From: Hydrangea macrophylla
Lineage: Eukaryota > Streptophyta > Magnoliopsida > Cornales > Hydrangeaceae
NCBI GenBank assembly: GCA_033977485.1
Contig: CM066988.1
Location: 4,424,501 to 4,488,500, forward strand
DNA: 64,000 nucleotides
Reading direction: 5' to 3'
In this document: positions 43,961 through 55,662 of the stretch, piece after piece
Layout: the number at the start of each line of letters is the position of its first letter
How positions within the stretch are numbered: the stretch's first letter is position 1
Made by a program: the position numbers and the translations under genes
The notes under the pieces: generated by a model
Told to the model about the DNA's origin: nothing
Databases searched by the model: none
Seen by the model: the letters and a program-made list of their open reading frames with translations, nothing else

Positions 43961-46168
43961 TTTTATTTGAACGAGAAGACTATGAAAGGGCGATTCTCAA
44001 TTGATGATAGGATTGCGGTGATAAATTGGATGTCATTTGATTCCTAGATTGTCGCGTAGATTTGATGGATTTAAATGCAGAGAATTATTAGTTTTGAAAT
44101 TTGATATTATATGGTGGTGTATCGTAAGCGCGCGAAACGAGTATCTGAGGGTAGTTTAGTCAATTTAGGATGTGAGGGACTATTTTCTAGGTTCTGGTTT
44201 AATAGAGTCCTATTTCTAATTTTGGCTGCTATAATGGACCTATAATTAAGTATCCCCATTTTCTTTTTAATTTTTTTAAAGATATCTTAAAAAACAAAAA
44301 CGCGCTTATAAGTACAAATCAAAGTACATTAATCTTCAAAGCACATAAACTTTTGAAGGAATGATGAACCTTATAAGATTTTAATGCATTGTACATAGAT
44401 GCTTCTTTTTCAAGACATGTAAAGGTTGCGTTTGACAACGCTTTGTACAAAACTGCAATTTGCCAGATGCTTTTGTATTGGCCATCTTTTGTTAAATCTC
44501 TATATTTTATGATTGCCGTACCACAAATTAAAACATATTGTTGTTTTATGTGATTGGTACACCACAACTCGAGCTCCCCAAATTTTTTGCACACACCATC
44601 TGGAAGCTCAAACAAATCCATACAGAGTAACCAAACAGGGCTAAAGTTAGGAAAAAAAGAAAAAAAAAAGAAAAAAAAGAAAAAAAAAAGAGATGATCTA
44701 TAAGTCCAAATTACCACATACACTTGACACTTTCGGACAACACTTAGATGTTGTTTCTTCGGTACTTTATGTATTGTCCTTAAATGTGATTGGTCATGAA
44801 TACAAGTGTTGACTATGTGAATGTTGTTTCGACAAGTGTAATGCTATAGCTCTGAAATTTGACTCTCTAACTTAGAAAACCACATCATATATTCTTTGAA
44901 CAAAATAACTTTCAAAGAGATCTAAAATACACAACCTAACAAACAACACCCTAAGTCTTTGTCCCAAACTTTACAACCTACCAAGTGCAATTATTCATAA
45001 GACTCAACTTAATTAGCAAAAAAAAAAAAAATACACCATGCTCTACGAAATACCTTGACATTTCATTTATTTTTCTGTACTAGACACTAGTGGCTAGATG
45101 CTGCTACTTTTTAACAAAAGAAGGGACAAAAGCACTTAACTACATGCTATGGAACCTCCACCACTGAGATGTTAAATACTTAAATCATATATGCATGGAC
45201 TACATGAAAGGTCCAGACTTTTCAGCTCTTTTGGTTCTTTTATTCCATTTCTTTAGCTCTTTCCCAATGAACATGAAATAATATCTCACTATTCCCAAAC
45301 AATTTATTAAGTCAAGTTGCAAAAATTCCCACTTAAATCAATTAAAAATTGAATTTTTTATATGGTTAAATCTTATGATAATGACTTCCTTTGCGTGTGT
45401 TTTTTGTTTTTATAAATTAGTCACTCCTCTAGTTAAGAAAATGCTCAGAAAATGAACTGTTAATTTTAACTTTTGACGGTAGAAATAAGACCTTATTTGT
45501 ATCATAAATATTTGAGCCGTTTAGTTATAAGTCCAAAATTTGGATTTTTGTTTGTCTATGTCTAAAACAATTCTATTAAAATGTCATTCTTGTAATTTTT
45601 TGGTGCAAAACACCCATCAATTTTATGTTATTTCTTTAAACGTTGATATAAAGAAATATGTCCTTTAAATATTTCGTGATCAAATTCAATAACCAAAAAG
45701 GTATATTTGTCCTAATCTGCAAGTTCTTTAACCACATAAGTCTATGAATGGGGGATTTTGGCTAAATTTCTTTAAATATTAGTGGACAATGCTATTGGTG
45801 CTCCAAAAAAAAAAAATAGAAGAGAGAAATGACAAATTTGCCCTGTCATCAAACATTTGAAAGGCCCATTAGGGATCTACGACTCTTTTCTCTCCTCACC
45901 ACTTTGAGGTCTCGTTTGAAATCACTTTTCAAACATGAGTTTGTCTCCAATTGTGTTTTTGGGACCCAAAACGCATATATTAAATTGTTTGGGTAAATTA
46001 TGAAAAGCACTTTAAAGTTCTTAAACACACATTTTGACTAAAGCATATTTGGGCTTAGCGGAAGCCAACCCAAATGGGCCTTCGAAATCTCACTCCAAAT
46101 TGCCCAGTAAGGTTGTGGGCAGTTTTTAAGTGTTCATCGGCTGGGCATTTGATACGTAAGGTCTAATA
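43961..46168. other. AT-rich spacer, no supported gene
   Basis: Contains a T/A homopolymer-rich stretch at 44650-44690 and scattered poly-A runs. The open frame on minus at 44319-44723 starts in translated poly-T and has no protein I recognise. No repeat structure stands out. Confidence 0.5.
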
Positions 46169-46364
46169 GTAGAGCATTTTTGTTCACTCATTTTTGATTT
46201 ATCGTTGCTCACTCAGATTTTTACTGAGTGGCATGTATTTTATTCCATTCCCTTTTTTCCCTTACACTATCAACATAATTACTGAAATAAGACACATGTC
46301 AACCAGTGAATACCTGAGTGAGCAATGATGAACAAAAAAGGAGTGAGCAAAAATGCACATCTAC
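46169..46364. mobile_element. MITE-like inverted-repeat element
   Basis: Left end GTAGAGCATTTTTGTTCACT and right end …GAGTGAGCAAAAATGCACATCTAC are inverted copies over about 70 bp, including TTGCTCACTCAG / CTGAGTGAGCAA. Total about 196 bp, no coding capacity. The target duplication is not clear, so the superfamily is left open. Confidence 0.65.
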
Positions 46365-46839
46365 CTGACTTTAGATTTGAACTTTTCTTTTCCTTTTTTC
46401 TTTATTTCTTTCTTTCTTTTTGTAAATGAACCCCACAAAGAAGAAGGAGATGCATGTTTTCATTAGGTCCTCAAACATATCATTCTATGACTAAAAACTT
46501 CAAATTACAATAACTTTTCTTCCATAAGTCCGGTTTTTGTAAAACTTGATGTTTTGGAATCATTAAAATCATTATTTAAAAAAACAAGAAAGAATGATAT
46601 GTTTGACTAAAAAAAAAAAAAGAAAAAGAAAAAAGAATCATTAAAATGAGATCTATCACATGAGATTAATATTAACTTGAAATTCTCAGAAAAAATAACA
46701 CAAAATTTTGAATGAAAAGATAAAAGCGTTTTTGCATGAATCTAATAAAAATATTATCTTTATGGCAATTTGACACACATAGATGCGTAGATCTCGCCAA
46801 AAAAAAAAAAATGAAAAAACAAATCACTCAGAAAGTTCA

Positions 46840-47255
46840 AAAAAATGAGAAAGTTATGAAAGTTTGATCCGAATAGATAATATTATTCGTTTGTAAACAA
46901 ATAACATTATTTGTTCAAACAAATAAAAACTCAAAATGAGGCTCCAAATTACCTCAAGAAAATGAGAAAGTTATGAGCATTTGATCCGAACTGATAATAT
47001 TATTGGTTTGTAAACAGATAATATTATCTGTTCAAACAAATAAAAGCTCAAAATGAAGCTCCAAATTACCTATTTTTGAACAATTTTCCAAGTCCAATGC
47101 AAAGATCTAAAAAACATGAGATTAAAAAAAAAAGTGCCCAAAAAACGAGAATAATATAGCTGTTTAATTCAAACAATAATATTATTTATAACAAATAATA
47201 TTATTTGTTCAAACAGATAAATCATATGTTTGAAGCTAAAAATTAATGTTTTGCA
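46840..47255 (+). repeat. Tandem repeat of about 120 bp with AATAATATTATT palindromes
   Basis: Two good units (about 46842-46958 and 46965-47080) and a diverged third (about 47140-47255) share GAGAAAGTTATGA, TTTGATCCGAA and GATAATATTATT…TTTGTAAACA…AATATTATCTGTTC, then AAAGCTCAAAATGAAGCTCC. Each unit can form an AT-rich hairpin. Non-coding. Confidence 0.75.
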
Positions 47256-47793
47256 AAATTTGTAAGTCCAATGCGTAAATCTTAAAAAAAAAAAATAAAA
47301 CAAAAAATAAGGAAAAAAAGTCAACCAAAAAGACGAAAAATGAGAAAGTAATGATCATTTAAAATAAGCTACAGGGACAGATAAAATTACTAGGTAGTAA
47401 CTAATTTTTTTCTTCTTCACAATTTCATATCATAAAGCCATGTATGGATCTTAATTTTTAGAATCGCTTTTGCCTAAAGTTAAAAGGGATTAAATGAAGG
47501 AAAAAAAAAATTCAAAATGTTGAGGCAGTACTATTACTCACCCACTCTGCTTGACTGTGTCAATAGTAAATTTTTATCAAGATGAATCTAAAAAAGAATT
47601 TAATTGTGTGAGGCTTTGTATCTATATCAATTCACTAAACAATATAAATCTGTATGGCTATTTATCACTTAAAAGATATTTGTGTAATTGTGTGTACGAG
47701 TGTGTCAGACAAGTAAATTGTCAGTATATTAATATAATTGTGTAAGTTAAATGTGTCTCGCTAGGCCAATTGTGATCATTCAAATGCCTTAAT

Positions 47794-48471
47794 CAGGGCC
47801 TGCCCTTCCTCTATAAAATGTAGGCGTGGGCCTAAAGTCCCCAACCACGAAGGAAAATTGAGGGCCCCCAATACTTGATCCTATAATATTAGTTACCATG
47901 TTATTGCAGCCCAAATGCCCAATAACCCAGTTCTACCAAAAGAATTGACACTATAGTATTAGCTACCATATCATTCTAGAGAATTGTTTCTAGAATTGAA
48001 GGTCTTGAAAGATGTTCTACCAAAAGAATTGTTTTTAAATACATAGATTTTTTATAGAATTCTGTTGACTTTATCAGTTACAGTCATTTATGCAGAAAGA
48101 AGCTTCTCAAAGTTGCAATTGATCAAATCATATCTTCGGTCAACCATATCACAAGAAATATTGAATGGATTAGCCATGTTGTCTATTGAAAAATGCACGA
48201 TAGAAAAGCTTGATTATACAAGCTTAATTAGTAATTTTGCAACTAAATTGCAAAGAAGGATAATAATTCAGTTATATTAAATATTTAGATTAAAATATTT
48301 TTTCCTTGTTAAGTGAATTCTTCTCAGTTAATTGTAAATGTAAGTTCGTGTATATATTTTTTTTTGCTTTACACTTGTTTAGTATCTTATGGTAACCTGT
48401 TCATAATAGTATATAGAGGGCCCCATTCTAGTTGTTTGCCTAAGGCTACCCAAAACTCAAGACCGGCCCTA
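47794..48471 (+). mobile_element. Deleted hAT transposon
   Basis: Ends CAGGGCC…GGCCCTA are inverted (last base mutated from G). Flanks GCCTTAAT (47786-47793) and GCGTTAAT (48472-48479) match in seven of eight bases, and 8-bp duplications are the hAT rule. At 678 bp it retains only the last part of a transposase. Confidence 0.9.
48060..48280 (+). pseudogene. hAT transposase C-terminal dimerisation domain fragment
   Basis: Reads LLTLSVTVIYAERSFSKLQL, then IKSYLRSTISQEILNGLAML and a short tail ending in TAA near 48278. The A-E-R-x-F-S core and the (L/I)-x-x-S-Y-L-R-S-x-x-x-x-E-x-L-N-G-L-A pattern are typical of the hATC domain of the zinc-finger MYM-like hAT group. It lacks the zinc finger and catalytic part, so it has no transposase activity. 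Confidence 0.9.
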
Positions 48472-48496
48472 GCGTTAATTAAAAGGACTTCTATCG

Positions 48497-49037
48497 TGTA
48501 GAATTGACAAACAGTTGTAAGATAAAATCTAAATGATCTATGATACTAGATTAACTCAACTAAAGACTTACTATAAAATAATAGTAAAAGAACTTTAAAC
48601 AAAGGAAATTACTTTATTTAAAATAGAGTAAAGTACAGATCCTAATCTCGAAGAGTGCTTCGAAGTGATGTTTCTACTCCTAAAGAAAAGGAAAGATATG
48701 ATAACAGAAGTATATTATGAAGAGTTGTTTGCGTGGTTGCACGTTTCCTTCTTACTCCATCTCCTCTTCTATTTATAGACCTTCGAAGTAACTGCTTCCT
48801 CCAACCACCACGTGCTCCAACTGTTACTTCAAACTACCTTGTTCTCTCTTCAACACGTGTCTCAGTCGTTGCCTTTTGAATTAAACTCTTGTTGGATGAT
48901 AAACTGCTTGTGCCCAGGTTGTCTGTTTGAATCCCTCCACGTGTCACACTTCTGTCTTTCCATATCACGTAGTGTGATTGTCTTTTCGCACTCCATGTGT
49001 TAGTATATTACTGGATTGGATTTTTATGATACAAACA
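48497..49037 (-). repeat. Probable 3' LTR of Tat-like element 3
   Basis: On minus, CGCGGGGGGTA (a polypurine tract, about 49038-49048) is followed by TGTTTGTATCATAAAAATCC, and a TATA box GTCTATAAATAG lies at 48769-48780. The far end is placed at TGTAGAATTGAC (48497, plus), giving about 540 bp. That end is uncertain, since the hAT element inserted only 17 bp away could lie within the LTR. Confidence 0.5.
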
Positions 49038-49239
49038 TACCCCCCGCGTCAATTACCTTTTGAACATAAGTGTAATTGGTGGTTTCTTAATAACTGCTAG
49101 TAACTTGCACATTGGCACTTTCTCCATGAAACTCTATGATCGTGGTTCGTGGTTTTGATCTAAACTCCACCAACTGCTTCTTGTAAAGCTTCTATCATTC
49201 TTCAAGTTTCATTATTCCTTTTAATCTATCATTGAACAC

Positions 49240-50521
49240 TTTCTCACCTTGACACCATCTTAAACAACCTGAAACTTCATCAGCTTGGGACGAGATTACC
49301 CCAATCGTACCACCTCCTCACCATTACACTTTTTTTGGCTGGAAGAAATGTGTTGTTCATGTTACTATACCTTTTGAATCCTCATGACGCTTCCTCCTCG
49401 AATCCCAAATATGGTGATTATAAATTCCCTCTTGGTTGGGAAATGCCAATCTCGAAAGGAGAGGGGTTGGGATTTTATACTGGTGTGAAGCTTGAAACCC
49501 CTACTACCACCCCTTCAGTAGTGTATCCTGACTCTAACTACTTTGAAGCGGCTGATGATGGTGTTTGAAGTTGAATACCCCTTCTCGAACAATCTCACTC
49601 TTGAACAAAATCTTCTCAATGCCTGGCTTATTTCTTCTACTAGCTCTATGGGAGAAAAACATATTCCCTCAAGGTAGACCTCCTGTGCACACCTTTGTAA
49701 GGGCTACTCATAAAAAGTTTTTTGCCAAGCACTACTCTACCCAAGTTTTGAACAAATGTGCCATGTTTACACAGAAATATGAAGAAAAAGTCTCCTCTTG
49801 ACTATACCCAATTAGGCTTCCCTACCACTATAGTTAAAGCTTTCGGTCCCATTGAAGAACCACTTAATGACCCCATTCATTTACTGGACCAACTATGTTA
49901 GTATGGTCCTGATTTTAACCGAACTCACCCCATCCTTGACCCAAAATCCATTCACCTTGTTCAAACTGTGAGGCTACTTGTCACTTTTTCAAACCTCCCT
50001 TTCTCCATTCTCCAAACACCCAGAGCATGTCTTAACTTCTAATGGGCATGCCATATCCTAAGTAGAGAAACCTCAGGTCCTTCCATGAATGTACAAGCCC
50101 AGATTCGGTTCACTCTCTACACCCTCCCATCTCACGTGAAATGGTATGCCTTTCATGCTCAAGATTGGAACCGTCTGGAGCACTTGGAAACTATGTATGA
50201 TCAAGCCAAAGCATACCCTTGTGAGTTATTAGGAGAAATTAATGACTTCGAAGAGATGTATGTCTTTGGCAGTGGAGGGAACACACACGATGAAGACCAA
50301 CTTGTCTACACCAAGAAGGAATTAAGGCTCGAATGAGAAGCTATCAAAGGAAAGCCAAAAAAGTTTATATTACACTTCGAGGTGAAGACCACCAAGCTCT
50401 CGAGATCCACAAATTGAAATTAGCCCTCGAAATTGAGAGAGATTATTTTTTGTACTACTGGGATCTTTTTCATAACCTTGTAACTTTTGGTTTTCCTCAT
50501 GCTTATCAAGTTAGTTTGTAA
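49240..50521 (+). pseudogene. Unrecognised degenerate coding stretch upstream of the PMD gene
   Basis: Several frames on plus carry protein-like sequence broken by stops and shifts: GWEMPISKGEGLGFYTGVKL (near 49440), GRPPVHTFVRATHKKFFAKH (near 49680), FGPIEEPLNDPIHLLDQL (near 49850) and LYTLPSHVKWYAFHAQDWNR (near 50125), then acidic NTHDEDQLVYTKKEL. Together they may be one protein of about 350-400 residues. I do not recognise the family. It lies between the LTR and the PMD gene on the same strand as the latter, so it could be a second antisense gene or a divergent neighbour. Confidence 0.4.
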
Positions 50522-50843
50522 AAATAGGAAAATCCTTGGTACTGTAAATAGTTGGTTATGAAATATATGCAATAATTTGATCAAAACTGATCCAATTTCT
50601 TCCACTATCTCACAACGATTCTATTTATAACCGACATAACGGCTAATAAAAAATAAAAAGTCACAACCGCTTAAGTGGACCTACCCATGACTACAAAAGA
50701 ACTTCCAAATCCCAGAGCAAAGGAATTCTTCTCATCTCTTTTCAAATTCTTCTACTTTCATACCCTAATTTATTCAAAATTTTCCCCAAATCGTCATCAT
50801 CCCGATACTATGTTTTTCCTGAAATCCAACTTTCAAACTAGTC

Positions 50844-51700
50844 ATGGAAGATCCTAATGAAACTATCGAACTTATTAGTGAGAATTTTGGAAAAGCCATA
50901 ACAGAAGAACACGCTCAATTCCAAACCCCTAGTAGTGGATCTTCTCTTATTGTTGAAACCCTTTTTCCCACCATCTTATCTGACTCAAATCCCTCTATCA
51001 TAATAGCCCTGCTTTTTCATTCCCTTATCTCAAACTTTATGTTTATTAACCTAGATTCGGGGAACAAAGACTAGGATACCAAGAACCCATTCAAGTTCCA
51101 ACTAAAGAATTTAGGTATCGTCATTGGCCCAAATCTTCCAATGACCAATGGAAAAAATGGGTAAATAGGATCATCTCTTCTAAGGGGGATGATCTAGAGG
51201 ATATAGGAATCCTTCATGGGATTACTCATAGCAAATTCAATGTTCAATTCGACCCTTTCCTTTTCCAAGCATTGGAAACTTTTGGAACCCCGTCTATAAT
51301 CACTTTCAACTCCAATTTGGTCCCATAGGACCAACAGTTTTTGATATATGTCATCTCCTTGGTTTTTTTTTCCCATGGAGAAGACATTCATCCTTTCATG
51401 GCTGAATATGAAATTGACTTCACCATCAAAACAGACCCAAATCCCTAGGTTATAATCTCTTCCTAGAAACCCACATGAGAACAGAGGGTGTAGTGACTGA
51501 CTTTGAACTCTACTATTTCTATCTTTACTAGCTCTTGAGGCACATCTTCGGCACTGGGTCTCAAAGGATTGTAACTGAGTTTGCCTACTTAGCCAAAGCC
51601 CTTTTGAGTAAGCATAGATTAGCCTTAGCACCATTTTTCTTATGTTATCTATACCGTACCTGTGCTGACCTTCAAAATGGCCCTTTAATCCCTCTCAGGG
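50844..51700 (+). pseudogene. Antisense plant-mobile-domain gene of Tat-like element 3, N-terminal half
   Basis: Starts at ATG 50844 (MEDPNETIELISENFGKAIT). After a frameshift near 51050 the reading REFRYRHWPKSS-type segment, WKKWVNRI (near 51155), FLFQALETFWNPVYNHFQLQ and FGPIGPTVFDICHLLGF (51260-51365) gives the characteristic PMD pattern of a W/F-rich helix followed by P-T-x-x-D-x-x-x-L-L-G. Stops occur near 51417, 51423 and 51530. It continues to PLIPLR at 51700, where Athila-like copy 2 begins. The gene goes on in frame at 60216. Confidence 0.75.
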
Positions 51701-53069
51701 TGATGTTGTCAGAATCAAGATATAAAAGTATTCTTTACTTTTCAAAGGATTTGCAGTGTGGAAGTAAAGGTCGAACCCACAGAGATTGATTACTACAGCA
51801 ACTTAATTTTAAAACCTAAGTCTAATTAATTAGAAAAAACGGATTTTGGTTTGGATTTAGTTAAGCTAATAACAATAAAAATAAATCTAAACTATGAAAG
51901 CAATTAAAAGTGTTTTTAATGAATGTTTAAGGGAACCTAGGATTGCAAATCCACCACTAGTTTCATAATAGGAATATTTATGAATTACTTTAGCTTATTA
52001 CATTGGATGAATATGGGGAATTGTAGCTACAAGCCCAATTCCTCCGACAAGAAGATAATCATGGTTCAAGCACCAACATAATCCATCTGCGGATAGCACG
52101 AATTATCTCACACTAAACTAGGGTTGTGATCTAATCCATCTAACCTAGGCATGGACTATTCGGATACTTGATAGCACAAATCAATTAAGCACCATCACAT
52201 GTAAACAATCTAAACAAGCACAGCAAGAATAGATCGTTGAGCACATCACAGTCAAAATAGATCTAAGACAAGAATAAATTCTGAAAGCAACGATTTAATC
52301 AATAGAAGTACGATTTTATTTATAAAAATCCTCTAAACATGTGACTGTCATCCATACATAATAAAACTGAAATAAAAACATAAATAAAACCCTATTACTC
52401 GTCTAGGGCTTCATTGAAACCCTAGATCAATGATCTAAGCTGCCATAGGAGTAGAGATCGGCAAGTAGTTGATGGAGGAGGCCATGGAAACCCTTATTTT
52501 CTTCTTCTTCTCCTTGCTTCTCCCTCTTCAAGGGCTGGAAGTGTGTGTGTATGGCTGTCTATGAATGTGTATATTAGTTGCCCACCCTCTAATTGAAGTA
52601 AAATAGAGTTTATATAGATTTACAACATGTTTTGGAAGTCTTTACAACTCGAAACGGACTGAAACGCATGTAATTTACAGTCTGGACGTCGTTTAGCAGT
52701 CTCGTTTGCACAGGAGTCTTTAGTATACTGAAATACGCAACTTTGGTTTTTACCCATATCGCACGAGCGGGTCGCGCGAGCGCGACATTTTGGCCTTCGC
52801 GCGCGCGGATCGCGCGAGCGGTTTCTATGTTCTCGCGCAAGCGGATCGCGCGAGCGATTCTCGGATTTCGCGGGCGCGGGTCGCGCGCGCGACTTGGATT
52901 TTTCAGCTTCTTCAACTATGCTTTTTCACCCTGTTTAGCCTGGTTTAGTTGATTTCTTCCAAAACCTGTCAGAAACTAGAAAACAGAGTAAAAATATACA
53001 AAAACAGGATAAAATGTGCTAACAAATGCGCGTTAAGGCGTATAAATAGGATTAGTTCTCTCCCGATCA
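51701..53069 (-). repeat. 3' LTR of Athila-like copy 2
   Basis: TGATGTTGTCAGAATC…CTCTCCCGATCA in plus orientation, followed by the C-rich strand of the polypurine tract (CACCCCCAAACC). Minus-strand TATA AATCTATATAAACTC at 52606-52620. A GC-rich word cluster lies 140-290 bp upstream of it (52752-52895). Confidence 0.95.
52752..52895. repeat. GC-rich cluster of CGCGCGAGCG words in the LTR
   Basis: Alternating TCGCGCGAGCG and GGATCGCGCGAGCGGT-type words make a CpG-dense island of about 140 bp in otherwise AT-rich DNA. Identical apart from one base to 59898-60041 in the sister LTR. An open frame here (Ala-Arg-Ala-Ile repeats) is an artefact of the repeat. Confidence 0.85.
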
Positions 53070-55662
53070 CACCCCCAAACCTACATTTTGCTAGTCCTCG
53101 AGCAAAACTAAAATAAAAACTAACTACTAATAAAATACTACTCCATTTTCGTATGGATCACGATTGCATTTAGCATATGCAACAAGCCTTTTAAACCCCT
53201 AGGTGTCCCTAGTCGGACGAGTGAAGTCTCGTGATGGTTCTCATCAACAAGTTACCCACAACCATCTTTATTAACTAATTAATTTAAAAACTTTTATTAA
53301 AAACAAAGAACATAATATTCAATACTCCTTATTATACAACAACGATTTGAAATAGGATAACGAACATAAAGAAATAGAATCAAACATCTACATACATCAT
53401 GAAAAACCATCTCAAGCACATGCATCGTATAAATCAATAGAGTTTCTCATAAAATCGCACTTGTGTGATGAGGTATTCAAGTGAACACGCGCTTGTCATA
53501 AACTTGGAATATAACTCGGATGACCATCTAACTATGTCTCGACTACGAATCTCACAATGTTAATTACACTCTAAAATGAAACACTCAGAAACATGTGTAA
53601 TTTCTCTAGTATACGTGAGCAAAAGAATTATGTTTTCAAGACGAATAACGCTCACATATGACACGAAAAAGACGCATAACACGAAAGAACAATAGTCTCA
53701 TGGATAAGATGCCAACAATCAAAAAAAATTAATCATGACCATGTTTTAATCCCCCTCCCATCGTTTTCATATCCAAACCATGTTTCCTAGGATCAACTAG
53801 GACTTTTTAAAGGTTGTAATGTGGCTCAGGTAATGAAAAATGATAGAACGGATTAATTGGGTAGGTTTAGAATGACATTGTAAGGCATGTTCAATTTCTT
53901 TCATTCATTTTTTCTACAAACTTTCATCTTTTCTTTCTCTTCATTCCTTTTCATTCATTTTTTTTTCAACCTTCCTCTTCTTTATTTTTTCTTTATTCTT
54001 TTCCTCCTCGTTGCTTTTGAAACGAATATTCAATAAATAACAAGGCAACCACCCCAAACATTATCTTATTTTCTTCTTCTTCTCAATCACACATCGCCTT
54101 TAACACCACTAAAAGGTGATCAATCTTTCAGGGGTGAACTCCAAGTTGGCCAAATTGGAGCAAAAACAAGGATAATGGTAATTTAAGAAAGAAATGGCAT
54201 TTTAATGGCTCAAAAGGGCGAACTAAGGAAATTTTATCTTTTATCGGCCAGCAGTAAACAAAGAGGGCCTAAAATCATTTCCTAGGGTGATATGGTTCTT
54301 CAATGCTTACGACGGAAGATTATTTAGCATGGTATCAACTATTTTAACTTGACTATTAACCAAAACAAGAATAATGAGACTAAACAACAAGTAGATGCGC
54401 TATTTCAATGAAATTCGACAAACACATAATGTACTTATAACCCTCTAAAAAGAAAAGATAGGCTCAAAAGCTCACCGGGCTTAGTCTCCACCTTGTGTTA
54501 TCTAGAAATCCGAATCATATTATAGTTCACAACCAACATGTACTCAAGCGACTACGTGCAGTGCATAAGTTTATGTGCAAATCTATGATATAAAACTACG
54601 ATTCAAACAATACATAACTTAAAACATTTCAACATGACTCTAGCAAATGTTTAATCACATCTTCTCTTGTTTATCATTCTATAACAATTCAAAGTTATTG
54701 AACAAGAAGTATCAAATTGATATTGCAAAAACGTTAGTACTATCGTTTATTTAAACACACTTATTGAAAATTTTTAAAATTTAGCATAAACTAATGTGCA
54801 TGTGTGTGCATACCCCCAAACCTAAACCTTTCATTGTCCCCAATGAAACAATAAAACGACAGAAAGGAGAGTACATAAGGAAGGAACGATAGGTGAACAC
54901 AATTGAATATGGCTATACAGTTCAATGTTACCTGTTACTGTGTAATAAAAGAAAACAAACTAACAAAAGAATATTAAAAGTAAAGGAAATCGAAATACAA
55001 ATTATAAATCGATAAACTAATCTAAACTAAACTAAATGAAATAAACGAAAAGAAATAAACGAAAACGTATAAATATAACAACTAAAACAACGAACACGAA
55101 CGAAACGGATTCGAATAAACAAAAACAGAAAAGAAACACAACTAAAATAGGTAGGGGGAAAGATATAGAAAACAAAAGAAAATGTCAGAAAAATGGGAGA
55201 TCGCGCGAGCGGTCCGCGCGAGCGGCCGTCGCGCGCGCGAATCCCAAAATTTATTTATTTATTTATTTATTTATTTATTTTTTTTTAATCAATGTTTTCT
55301 CGCGCGAGCGAGGTACCTCGCGCCCGCGATTCCAGGCGCGAGGAGAACCTGAGGGCTCATACTAAAGAAAAGTAAAGAAAAACGTTAAGGGGTAAACTCG
55401 CGCCAGCGGGCCGCGCGAGCGACGTCTCGCGCGAGCGGGCCGCGCGCGCGAGTTTGGTGTTTTCCATTTTTTTGCTAAAATTTTGTATATACTATTAAAA
55501 TAAATTAAGTCCAACCCCCAAACCTATCCAGAATGTCCAAAACAGACACAAACAGACCCAAAAACGACCAAAAATAAGAAAAACGAATGAAATAAAGCTT
55601 GGGTTGCCTCCCAAGAAGCGCTAACTTTTATGTCTTCAGCTAGACCATTCTAGCTCAAGATT
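53070..55662 (-). other. Non-coding 3' region of Athila-like copy 2
   Basis: Colinear with 3545-6209 of copy 1. It contains a pyrimidine-rich stretch (53890-54010), an (ATTT)n run (about 55245-55280) and CpG-dense islands at 55199-55240, 55300-55345 and 55397-55453 with GCGCGAGCGGGCCGCGCG words. No frame longer than about 60 codons with protein character. Confidence 0.75.

Noticed and set aside
44319..44723. Minus-strand frame of 134 codons
   Set aside because: The first part is poly-Phe from a T-run. The remainder has no motif I recognise and lies in AT-rich spacer with no splice or promoter context.
52610..52915. Open frame of about 100 codons rich in Ala-Arg-Ala-Ile, also at 59756-60061
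   Set aside because: It is the translation of the CGCGCGAGCG word cluster inside the LTR. It is open in several frames and on both strands, with no protein character outside the repeat.
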